54,181 bases of DNA. Source: Candidatus Thioglobus perditus. GTDB lineage: Bacteria > Pseudomonadota > Gammaproteobacteria > PS1 > Pseudothioglobaceae. Location: positions 34,939-89,119 of the forward strand of contig PNQY01000179.1 of assembly GCA_002909145.1 (NCBI GenBank), written 5' to 3'. Below the pieces are notes generated by a model. It was not told the DNA's origin and did not search any database. It saw only the letters and a program-made list of their open reading frames with translations. Both the position numbers and the translations under genes were made by a program. Below are positions 8,720-16,381 of this stretch, piece after piece (position 1 is the stretch's first letter; each line of letters starts with the position of its first letter).

Positions 8720-9877
8720 TTACAAACCCCTAACGGTTAGTATGCCTTCAACTTGTTTTAAATTATCGATTACTGTATCAGAAATTTCACTCTCCAGGTC
8801 AACTAAAGTGTAGGCAACATTATCTCTTGATTTATTAAGCATATCAACAATATTAGCGCCAGAGTCTGCAATTGCAGTTGAAATCTGACCAACCATATTT
8901 GGTACATTTTTATGCGTAATAGCTACACGCTCCTTTCCAGCTCTAGGCATTACCGCCTCAGGAAAGTTTACTGAGTTAATGATATTACCATTTTCAATAT
9001 AATCTTTAACTTGATTTGCAACCATAATTGCACAATTATCTTCAGCTTCTGCTGTTGATGCACCTAGATGCGGTAATGCAATAACTCTATCATGATTCTT
9101 TTTATCATCAATTGGAAAATCGGTTACATAGTACTTAACCTTTCCACTATCAAGAGCGGCTATTAAAGCATCTTCGTCAATAATTCCGTCACGTGCAAAA
9201 TTCAAAATTGTTGCGCCATCTGGCAATAATTCTATGCGCTCTTCATTAAGCAAGTTCTTAGTGCCTTCAACTAACGGCACATGGAATGAAACAAAATCAC
9301 TTTGTGAAAACAATTCATCAACACTAATTGCTTGTTGCACACCAGAAGATAGTTTCCATGCGCTTTTAATGGTAATGCTTGGATCAAAACCAATCACATT
9401 CATACCTAATGCGTGTGCCGCATTGGCAATCTGTACACCAATAGCACCAAGACCAACGATACCCAAAGTCTTTCCTGGTAATTCTGATCCAGCGTAGTTC
9501 TTTTTACCATCTTCAACTGCTGTTTTTAAGTTGTCAAGTGGTAAGCCTTTTACATAGTTCCAAGCTTGACAGATATTACGGCTTGCCAAAAGCATTGACG
9601 AAACTACCAACTCCTTGACCGCGTTAGCATTTGCACCAGGTGCATTAAATACCACCACACCTTTATCACTCATCTTATCTAGAGGAATGTTATTAACACC
9701 GGCTCCAGCACGACCTACAGCTTTCAAATTGCCACTAATATCCATATCATGCATCTTTGCACTACGCACTAAAATTGCATCGGGGTCGCTCATCTCTGAT
9801 GCAACCTCATAACCATCTCTTGGCAGTTTATCTAAACCAACTGGAGATATATTATTCAAGGTTTGAATCTTTATCAC
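8720..9877 (-). CDS. serA: D-3-phosphoglycerate dehydrogenase
   Basis: First enzyme of serine synthesis, NAD-dependent oxidation of 3-phosphoglycerate. The substrate domain has VGRAGAGVNNIPLD and NAPGANANAVKEL. The nucleotide-binding domain has GKTLGIVGLGAIGVQIANAA. The catalytic region includes LNFARDGIIDEDAL and ALPHLGASTAEAEDNCA. An ACT domain occupies the last 75 residues. At 385 aa it is a compact form with one ACT domain. The start is GTG, overlapping the serC stop codon by one base (TAGTG), which indicates translational coupling. Confidence 0.96.
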   Translation of the reverse strand: MIKIQTLNNISPVGLDKLPRDGYEVASEMSDPDAILVRSAKMHDMDISGNLKAVGRAGAGVNNIPLDKMSDKGVVVFNAPGANANAVKELVVSSMLLASRNICQAWNYVKGLPLDNLKTAVEDGKKNYAGSELPGKTLGIVGLGAIGVQIANAAHALGMNVIGFDPSITIKSAWKLSSGVQQAISVDELFSQSDFVSFHVPLVEGTKNLLNEERIELLPDGATILNFARDGIIDEDALIAALDSGKVKYYVTDFPIDDKKNHDRVIALPHLGASTAEAEDNCAIMVANQVKDYIENGNIINSVNFPEAVMPRAGKERVAITHKNVPNMVGQISTAIADSGANIVDMLNKSRDNVAYTLVDLESEISDTVIDNLKQVEGILTVRGL

Positions 9878-10956
9878 TATCCGTTCTCCTTTTCAAAGTC
9901 ACCCATAAAGCTAACTAGTGCATCAATACCCTCTTGTGGCATAGCATTGTAAATACTTGCACGCATACCACCAACAGATCTATGACCTTTAAGTGCTAAC
10001 AGTCCAGCATCAAAAGCCTTCTCTAAGAACAATCCATTTAAATTATCATCGGCCAACAGGAAAGGAACATTCATCCATGAGCGATACTTAGGTGCCACCG
10101 GGTTCGAATAAAAATCAGAGTTATCAATAGCACTATAAAGGGTTTGAGCTTTAGTTTGATTGATCTTACCCATTCCAGCTAATCCACCTTGAGCCTTTAC
10201 CCATTCAAAAACACGTCCAGCCGCATACCAAGCAAATGTTGGCGGAGTGTTGTACATTGATTCATTGTTTGCTTGAGTTGAATAATCAAATAATACCGGT
10301 TGATTCTCAACAACTTGACCAATTAAATCCTCTCTAACGATAACAACAGTTAAACCAGCAGGGCCAATATTTTTTTGTGCACCAGCATAAATAACGCCAT
10401 ACTTAGATACATCAATTTCACGTGATAATATAGTTGATGACATATCAGCAACTAAAGGCATGTCAGCCTCTGGAATGTAATCAAACTCCAGTCCAGCAAT
10501 TGTTTCATTCGGGGTGTAGTGTAAATATGCTCCATCAGCATCAATATTCCAGTTTGAAAAATCATCAATATCAGTGTATTTATTTGCAGAATTATCAGTA
10601 CAAATATTTACATCACAATAGCGCTTTGCTTCAGCAATAGCTTTTTTAGACCAATGACCAGTATGGGCATAATTTGCTTTATTTTTGCCTCTTAGTAAAT
10701 TTACCGGAACCATAGAAAACTGAGATGAAGCCCCACCTTGTAAAAACAAAACTTTGTAATTACTAGGAATGTTCATCAGGTCTCTAAGGTCTTGCTCTGA
10801 TTTTTTAGCTAATCCCATGAAATCTGCACCACGATGCGATATTTCCATAACAGATGCCTTGGCATTGCCATATTCCAATAATTCACCTTGAATTTGCTCT
10901 AAAACTGCCCTTGGTAACATTGCTGGGCCGGCGCTAAAATTATATGCCTGAGACAT
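9877..10956 (-). CDS. serC: Phosphoserine aminotransferase
   Basis: PLP enzyme making phosphoserine for serine (and possibly pyridoxine) synthesis. Visible motifs are YNFSAGPAMLP at the N-terminus, EISHRG, LFLQGGASSQFSM, ADMSSTILSR, and the PLP lysine in YAGAQKNIGPAGLT. The 359-aa length is normal. It heads the six-gene serine/aromatic operon read toward lower coordinates. The RBS (GGAGT) lies just upstream of the ATG. The serine phosphatase serB is not in the window. Confidence 0.97.
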   Translation of the reverse strand: MSQAYNFSAGPAMLPRAVLEQIQGELLEYGNAKASVMEISHRGADFMGLAKKSEQDLRDLMNIPSNYKVLFLQGGASSQFSMVPVNLLRGKNKANYAHTGHWSKKAIAEAKRYCDVNICTDNSANKYTDIDDFSNWNIDADGAYLHYTPNETIAGLEFDYIPEADMPLVADMSSTILSREIDVSKYGVIYAGAQKNIGPAGLTVVIVREDLIGQVVENQPVLFDYSTQANNESMYNTPPTFAWYAAGRVFEWVKAQGGLAGMGKINQTKAQTLYSAIDNSDFYSNPVAPKYRSWMNVPFLLADDNLNGLFLEKAFDAGLLALKGHRSVGGMRASIYNAMPQEGIDALVSFMGDFEKENG

Positions 10957-11339
10957 TTCTACTACTCCTTGACTTGATAAAATTTGAATCGAATTATTTT
11001 ATCAGAAGTAAGGTTATTCATAGGCTCTTAATATCAGACAAAGTTGTCGACATTAATTCTTTTACAATTAATTAAAAATCATTGATATATAACAATTTTT
11101 AATTGTTTTTTCTAACCATTAAATACAAAACTATTGTCTGATATGCCTTGGATTCAGGAGTGTATTTTTTTAAACAAAACACTGCCAATTTATATCTAAA
11201 AACCAGTCAATTTTTACTTGTAAAAAACTTATTAATTTTTATATATGGCAACACTAAATTATTTATGTATAGATAAAATTCACAACATTTATTAGAATTA
11301 TGACAATAACTAATGATATTAAACACTATAATTCACACT
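10957..11339. other. Non-coding stretch between serC and the btuB leader
   Basis: About 380 bp of very AT-rich sequence without a supported gene. It must hold the serC promoter on the minus strand and the promoter of the B12 unit on the plus strand (perfect TATAAT at 11327-11332, with no good -35). An 11-bp inverted repeat (ATATCAGACAA at 11031-11041, TTGTCTGATAT at 11134-11144) is separated by 92 bp, and an 8-bp palindrome TGTCGACA lies near 11045. Either could be a regulator site. Confidence 0.5.
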
Positions 11340-11445
11340 TGTAATTTAGGTCACTGGAAGTTAGTTAAATTCTAACACTGCCCTCGCAACGGTAAAGTCC
11401 GATACACATCTAAATAATAAATTTAACAACTACGATGGGTAGTGG
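11340..11445 (+). promoter_or_regulatory. Candidate cobalamin riboswitch aptamer upstream of btuB
   Basis: The conserved cobalamin-aptamer core is recognisable. GGAA (11356-11359) is followed by a short GTTAG/CTAAC stem (11360-11364 with 11372-11376), then CACTGCCCTCGCAACGGTAA (11376-11395), close to the CTGCCCCCGCAACTGTAA consensus. A B12-box-like GTCCGATACA follows at 11397-11406. The segment after the core is unusually short, so the 3' limit is uncertain. A small ACTAC/GTAGT hairpin lies near 11429-11442. Position directly before btuB, a BtuM-like gene and cobO supports the call. Confidence 0.65.
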
Positions 11446-11482
11446 GTTATGCGATACATTAATTTGTATAGCCTTCTCGCGC

Positions 11483-11506
11483 TCGTTAAATATTAACGAA
11501 GCAATT
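11483..11506 (+). promoter_or_regulatory. Hairpin at the btuB ribosome-binding region
   Basis: Perfect 7-bp stem with a 3-nt loop (TCGTTAA, ATA, TTAACGA at 11483-11499). It ends 7 bases before the ATG at 11507 and covers the only purine-rich stretch that could act as RBS (ACGAAG). It could be the expression platform of the upstream riboswitch, closing the start when ligand is bound. This is inference from position. Confidence 0.45.
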
Positions 11507-13369
11507 ATGAACCTTAAAAGACTACCTCTAGCATTTGCCATATCTGCTGTTACTTTGTCAACTGCAACAAATGCTGTATTGGGGCCTGTCCCTATATATC
11601 TAAATACAGAATACAGAACTGACATTCCAGTCATTGACTCTATCGCTTCAACAATGACATTTACTGAAAGCGACATTAAGGCTACTGGAGCAAGCACATT
11701 TTTAGATTTTTTGGCAACTGTGCCAAGCATTGGCTTGGTTGATGCAACTGGAAATATCCCCGCACTGTTTATACGCGGTAACGAAGCAAGGCACACATTA
11801 GTTTTAGTTGATGGTGTTAGCGTCAATGATATCTCTAGCACTGATGGTGCTGTAGGAACAGGACTGTTAAATGTTGCATTAAACGATATTGAAAAAGTGG
11901 AAATTATTAAAAACTCAGGCTCTGTGTTATACGGTTCAGCCTCATCTGGGGGTGTTATTTCTCTCACTACCAAAAAAGGGGCAAATGGAGAGTATGGCGT
12001 AGTAAGCGCTAAATATGGCACACACAGCTCTAAAACTTACAACTTATCAGCGTCTGACGGTAACAAAGATGGCTTTATTCGCTTATCTCACAGTAATTAC
12101 AAAACTGACGGAATTAATGCCAGAATTGACGATAATTCAACTGATAAAGATGGCATCAAAGACCAATCAACACAAATAAAGGTGGGCAATAAGAACTTTA
12201 TCATTAGCTATTTGAAAGGTAGGAACAAAACAGAGTATGACAACACTTATTCTTCTGACGGCAGTACACTTCTAGCTGACAGAAAACTTACTAAAATAAC
12301 GCTTAACACAAATAAAAAATTTAGTAAAAAATGGAAAGCTAAACTTTCACTTGCACAAACAAAAATTAGTAGAGATAGGGGTGTGAATGCTTCTACCATT
12401 GGAGATAAATACAAAAACACAAGTGTAACTCTGCTTAATGATGTTAAAGTTAATGATGCTCTACTTACTATCGGCTTATTTCACAACACAGATGCAAACA
12501 CAACAGGCAATCAAAAATTTGTCAGCAAAGAAGTTTTTGCTAATTGGCAAAAAAATATTGAAAGTATAAGTGTTAATACAGGCTTCCGTCGTGTTGATCA
12601 TGACGAATTTGGCGGCCATACCGTTTATGGTCTTGGCAGTGGAAAGCGTCTTGATAACAATATTAAACTAATAGCTAATTACAATACCGCATTCAAAGCG
12701 CCAACTCTTTTTCAAGCAAATAAATACAATAATCCTGCCAAATTAAAGCCAGAAACTTCAAAAAATATTGAACTAGGCGCAGAAAAAAAATATGATTGGG
12801 GTGTTTTAAAAATAGCTGTCTATAAAAACACAGGTAATGACACTATAGATTACAGGGCTTGCAGTGATGGTAGTGCAGTTACATACCCAGGACCTTCATA
12901 TTCAGCGGTATGTGTAGCTCCTGGCGCTACCCCTCTTGAGCATTACTTTAATGAAGATGAACTAGTTTCCAAGGGCTTAGAGCTATCTATCAACGCCAAT
13001 GTATCTGGCTACAATGTTGATTTTAATCACAACTACAATACTGCCAAAAAGAATAATGACGCGAAACAAGTCCTTAGAAGGCCAAAAAATATAACAAACC
13101 TAACTATTAATAAACAGTACGCTAAGTTTAACCCAAGATTGCAAATAATTAGAAAATCATCTAGCCTTGATGATACAACTTTTGACGGGAATGGAGACAC
13201 AAAACTAAAGGGTTATACTTTGGTTAACTTATCAACTGGTTATACTATTAGCAAAAATGCAAATGCAACGATTAATGTCAAAAATGCAACTAATGAAAAA
13301 TATACAGTTATCGATAGTTACAACCAACTTGAAAGAACAATTGAGGTAGGTTTGGATTACAAATTCTAA
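11507..13369 (+). CDS. btuB: TonB-dependent outer-membrane receptor, BtuB-like
   Basis: Outer-membrane transporter probably for cobalamin. The chosen start gives 620 aa with a clean signal peptide (MNLKRLPLAFAISAVTLSTATNA). The frame is open further up to an ATG at 11435, but that would lie in the leader and add non-signal residues. The plug domain spans about residues 45-155 (ALFIRGNEARHTLVLVDGV, IEKVEIIKNSGSVLYGSASSGGVI). The remainder is a beta-barrel ending in an aromatic-rich strand with terminal Phe (GLDYKF), as outer-membrane proteins do. The cobalamin substrate is inferred from the riboswitch-like leader and the downstream B12 genes. No tonB/exbBD genes are in the window. Confidence 0.85.
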   Translation: MNLKRLPLAFAISAVTLSTATNAVLGPVPIYLNTEYRTDIPVIDSIASTMTFTESDIKATGASTFLDFLATVPSIGLVDATGNIPALFIRGNEARHTLVLVDGVSVNDISSTDGAVGTGLLNVALNDIEKVEIIKNSGSVLYGSASSGGVISLTTKKGANGEYGVVSAKYGTHSSKTYNLSASDGNKDGFIRLSHSNYKTDGINARIDDNSTDKDGIKDQSTQIKVGNKNFIISYLKGRNKTEYDNTYSSDGSTLLADRKLTKITLNTNKKFSKKWKAKLSLAQTKISRDRGVNASTIGDKYKNTSVTLLNDVKVNDALLTIGLFHNTDANTTGNQKFVSKEVFANWQKNIESISVNTGFRRVDHDEFGGHTVYGLGSGKRLDNNIKLIANYNTAFKAPTLFQANKYNNPAKLKPETSKNIELGAEKKYDWGVLKIAVYKNTGNDTIDYRACSDGSAVTYPGPSYSAVCVAPGATPLEHYFNEDELVSKGLELSINANVSGYNVDFNHNYNTAKKNNDAKQVLRRPKNITNLTINKQYAKFNPRLQIIRKSSSLDDTTFDGNGDTKLKGYTLVNLSTGYTISKNANATINVKNATNEKYTVIDSYNQLERTIEVGLDYKF

Positions 13370-13454
13370 ATGCGCTCTGCTCTAATGGAGTGGTGGCAAG
13401 TACAGTAACATTGACTATAATAAGACTATTAACTTTGAATTAACAGGATTTCAA

Positions 13455-14036
13455 ATGACAGATCAAATTAATAAAACCAGGACGGTGTTTGCCGTATTTA
13501 TTATGGTGCTACTAATGATTGCAACTCGCGGACATAATAACTGGATTTCGTCAATAGTTCATTTGCCTGATTTTACTATTCCAGCTCTATTCATTGCTGG
13601 TGTTTACTTACGCAAGTTTCGGGTGGCTTTTGTTATTATATTGAGCGCTATTGCTATCGACAACTACGCAATTGTGCATGAGGGAATTGGAGCTAATTGC
13701 ATTACCCCTGCCTACAGTGTATTGCCATTTACATATTACGGCGTTTTCTGGATTGGTAAGTACATAAGTAGCCTTAAAATTGATTCTAATATTATAAAAA
13801 ATACATTTGTTGTTGTTGCAGCTTCTAGCACTCAGTGGCTAATAGCGACATCAAGTTATTACTTTTTTACAGGCGCTTATGCAAAAACAGGCTGGACTAA
13901 CTTTTATGCCTATGTCACACAATGGTCAATGGTTGAAATTCCATTAGTACTTTATTGGATGATTGCAATTACTATTGTATTTACACTAAACCACCGTTAT
14001 TCATTTACATCCTTCTTTTCAGCACAGAAAAGTTAA
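13455..14036 (+). CDS. btuM: BtuM-like cobalamin transporter (solitary ECF S-component type)
   Basis: Integral membrane protein of 193 aa with about five or six hydrophobic segments. It resembles the BtuM family: an RGH motif after the first helix, the block LPDFTIPALFIAGVYLRKF, then GIGANCITPAYSVLPFTYYG with a single cysteine at position 82, and a later FFTGAYAKTGW. In characterised BtuM a cysteine near position 80 coordinates cobalt and aids removal of the upper ligand of cyanocobalamin. The match is from memory of the family, not a search. It lies 85 bp after btuB and 9 bp before cobO, consistent with inner-membrane B12 uptake. No ECF ATPase or T-component gene is in the window. Confidence 0.7.
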   Translation: MTDQINKTRTVFAVFIMVLLMIATRGHNNWISSIVHLPDFTIPALFIAGVYLRKFRVAFVIILSAIAIDNYAIVHEGIGANCITPAYSVLPFTYYGVFWIGKYISSLKIDSNIIKNTFVVVAASSTQWLIATSSYYFFTGAYAKTGWTNFYAYVTQWSMVEIPLVLYWMIAITIVFTLNHRYSFTSFFSAQKS

Positions 14037-14045
14037 AACAAACTT

Positions 14046-14639
14046 ATGTCTGATAATCAATATAAAACGCGCATGAAGCGCAAGAAAGAACATATTGATT
14101 CTCGCATAGAGCAAGCCAGTATAGACAAAGGCGTCATTATTCTATTGACTGGCAATGGCAAAGGCAAATCTTCATCCGCACTAGGTATGATTTGCAGGGC
14201 GCTAGGTTACGATATGAAAATAGGTGTGGCTAAATTCTTAAAAGGCATACAAGACACAGGTGAAGATATGTTTCTTGCTCAGCAATCCAATGTGCAAATG
14301 GTTAGCATGAAAACCGGCTTCACTTGGGATACACAAGATAAAAAATATGACACAGCTATGGCAGTTGAAACTTGGACTAAGGCCAAAGAATATTTAAATG
14401 ACGGATCAATTGATTTAGTTGTACTGGACGAACTAACTTATATGATTAATTATAAATATCTTGACGAACAGGATATTCTTGACACTATCAACAATCGCCC
14501 AAACAATCAACATGTTGTTATCACTGGTAGATCAGCCCCTGATGGCTTAATTAATATGGCTGATACAGTGAGTAAGATTGAAGACGTTAAGCACGCCTTT
14601 CGTAATAACATCAAAGCACAAAAAGGTGTAGATTTTTAG
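14046..14639 (+). CDS. cobO: Cob(I)alamin adenosyltransferase, CobO/BtuR type
   Basis: ATP-dependent enzyme that adenosylates corrinoids to make adenosylcobalamin or its precursor. A basic N-terminal tail (KTRMKRKKEHID) precedes the modified P-loop LTGNGKGKSSSALG at about residues 35-48. VVLDELTYMINYKYL and HVVITGRSAPDGLI are typical of the family. The 197-aa length is normal. No corrin-ring synthesis genes are present, so in this window it completes an uptake-and-activation set. Its 3' end overlaps the convergent Msr fusion gene by 4 bp. Confidence 0.93.
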   Translation: MSDNQYKTRMKRKKEHIDSRIEQASIDKGVIILLTGNGKGKSSSALGMICRALGYDMKIGVAKFLKGIQDTGEDMFLAQQSNVQMVSMKTGFTWDTQDKKYDTAMAVETWTKAKEYLNDGSIDLVVLDELTYMINYKYLDEQDILDTINNRPNNQHVVITGRSAPDGLINMADTVSKIEDVKHAFRNNIKAQKGVDF

Positions 14640-15835
14640 AGTTGCACTCTAGCTCTTGGTACAAACTCTAAAACTGTAGCATTTATACAATATCTAGGCT
14701 TACCATCGGGCCCATCATCAAACACATGACCAAGATGAATATTTGAATCTTTTGCACGAACCTCTGTACGAGTCATACCAAAGCTATTATCTACTTTTTC
14801 ATACACTTCACTATCTACTGCTTTAGTAAATGACAACCAGCCTGATTTTGAGTCAAACCTATCTTTAGTGTCAAACAAAGCTCTGCCTGACAATTTATCA
14901 ACAAAGACCCCGTCAGGTGTGTTTTTAAAAATATCATACTGCTTGCAGAAACGATTATCAGTACCTTCATTAAAAGCAACATTAAATGCTTCTGAACTTT
15001 TACCAAGCTTAAACTCTCCTAGTGCCTTGTAAAATTCATCTGGACTCATATAACCTTGCTTTGCCCAAACCTCTTTGCCATTCTTAATAAAGAAAATAGT
15101 CGGAGTTGCCCAAGTTGCAGTTTTTAAATCAAAACCTTTTAATGCTGATACAGGGGAGGTTCTTAAAGATACAGAGCCTTGGTATTTTGAAACAACATCT
15201 TTTCTAAATTGCAAACAATATACGCATGTATTTATATCTTCATGCTCAACAACAACAATCTCCATACCTCCAAGTGGCTCAATGGTATTAACAAATTTAT
15301 TGTTTTTAATATCTTTAAACTTTATGCCAGTTGCATGGTTTGGACAATACCCGTTTGGATTTTTTGCTAAATAATTTTGATGGTAATCCTCTGCAGGCCA
15401 AAATTTATCCAGTGGTTTAATTTCAGTAACAATCTTGCCGTAATTCTTGAGTGACAACAATTCTTGAAACTCGCTCTTGGTTTTGTATGCAGCAGACTCC
15501 TGTTCTAATGTTGTAAAGTAAAGAGCTGATCGATAGTTATTACCGATATCATTACCTTGTCTATTGATCTGAGTTGGGTCGTGAATTTCCCAAAAGTTTT
15601 TTATTAAGTCCTCTGTAGATACCTTGAACGAATCGTATACAACCTTAACTGCTTCTGTATGATTGGTAAAACTTTCACTTTGAAGTTTGCGATTTTTTAG
15701 AATATCCTCATAGGTTGGATTACTATAACTACCACCAACATACCCAGAGGTAACACTTACAACGCCATCAATTTTTTCAAAATTCTTTTCAACACCCCAG
15801 AAACACCCTGCTGCAAAAACAATTTCTAATAACAT
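14636..15835 (-). CDS. Three-domain methionine sulfoxide reductase: MsrA-thioredoxin-like-MsrB
   Basis: Repairs oxidised methionine, both S- and R-sulfoxides. MsrA occupies residues 1-180 with catalytic Cys11 in AAGCFWG and a recycling Cys164 in NGYCPNH. A thioredoxin-like domain follows at about 190-275 with a CVYC pair (204-207), a WATPT cis-proline region and IFFIKNGKEVW. MsrB occupies about 283-396 with catalytic Cys383 (RYCINA), SGRALFD and GWLSF. The MsrB zinc cysteines are absent. The ATG at 15835 is chosen over a TTG 15 bp upstream because it follows a GGGG-containing RBS and starts directly at the MsrA fold (399 aa). No signal peptide, so probably cytosolic. The order differs from the Trx-MsrA-MsrB order of neisserial PilB. 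Confidence 0.88.
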   Translation of the reverse strand: MLLEIVFAAGCFWGVEKNFEKIDGVVSVTSGYVGGSYSNPTYEDILKNRKLQSESFTNHTEAVKVVYDSFKVSTEDLIKNFWEIHDPTQINRQGNDIGNNYRSALYFTTLEQESAAYKTKSEFQELLSLKNYGKIVTEIKPLDKFWPAEDYHQNYLAKNPNGYCPNHATGIKFKDIKNNKFVNTIEPLGGMEIVVVEHEDINTCVYCLQFRKDVVSKYQGSVSLRTSPVSALKGFDLKTATWATPTIFFIKNGKEVWAKQGYMSPDEFYKALGEFKLGKSSEAFNVAFNEGTDNRFCKQYDIFKNTPDGVFVDKLSGRALFDTKDRFDSKSGWLSFTKAVDSEVYEKVDNSFGMTRTEVRAKDSNIHLGHVFDDGPDGKPRYCINATVLEFVPRARVQL

Positions 15836-15973
15836 GCACAACCCCGACAATATATAAGTAATTTATTTATATATTACATATTAATTATAAAAATAGTCTC
15901 AATTTTTATATAGGAATGTATATCGAGGTGATTACTTTACAGAATGATTGCTATTTTATAGATTCACTGAAAT

Positions 15974-16318
15974 TTATTCTATTCCGTACATCTTGCCATT
16001 AACGATCATTCTCCATACCTTAGAAGTTTTACCTTCATAAGAAGCAAGCTTACTAAGTAATATTGCAGTTGGGGCATATGCATACTGGTATCCTTCAGTG
16101 GTACAAGTAACATACGTATCATCGCGAAAATAAATATTTCTGCCAACTTCACAACCCTGAAAAGCAGACTCCTCTCTGCCACTCTCATGCTCAAAACTGT
16201 CTATTATTTTAGTACTCTCAATAGTCCAGCCCACACTTCTCTCCCATGCAGAACTAAAATCTGCATACGATGAAATTGAAACAAATATTAATGATGCCGC
16301 TATGATAATTTTTTTCAC
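15974..16318 (-). CDS. Small secreted protein of unknown function
   Basis: Not recognised. The 114-aa product has a clear signal peptide (MKKIIIAASLIFVSISSYA, cleavage before DFSSAWERSVGW). The mature part, about 95 residues, holds two cysteines (in FQGCEVG and VTCTTEG) that could form a disulfide in the periplasm, and several Tyr/Trp residues. An RBS (AAGGAGA) precedes the ATG. It lies between radA and the Msr fusion in the same direction, with 138 bp before the Msr start and 63 bp after radA's upstream neighbour boundary, so co-transcription is uncertain. Confidence 0.75.
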   Translation of the reverse strand: MKKIIIAASLIFVSISSYADFSSAWERSVGWTIESTKIIDSFEHESGREESAFQGCEVGRNIYFRDDTYVTCTTEGYQYAYAPTAILLSKLASYEGKTSKVWRMIVNGKMYGIE

Positions 16319-16381
16319 TGTTTCTCCTTGATTATGTAATGTAGAAAATTATAACACTGCTTGAATTAATTTAATGAACAG

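Noticed and set aside
10414-10429. parS-like CACGTG site (AATTTCACGTGATAAT) in serC
   Set aside because: Only about 11 of 16 bases fit the TGTTTCACGTGAAACA consensus and it is inside a coding region. Other CACGTG sites in the window fit less well.
11435-11506. Upstream in-frame ATG giving btuB 24 more residues
   Set aside because: It lies in the riboswitch-like leader, has no RBS, and would put charged, non-signal residues ahead of a clean signal peptide.
11410-12021. 203-codon open frame antisense to btuB
   Set aside because: It lies opposite a well-supported receptor gene, runs through the leader, and has no RBS or recognisable domain.
15836-15850. TTG start five codons before the Msr fusion ATG
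   Set aside because: The ATG at 15835 has a better-spaced GGGG RBS and starts at the MsrA fold.
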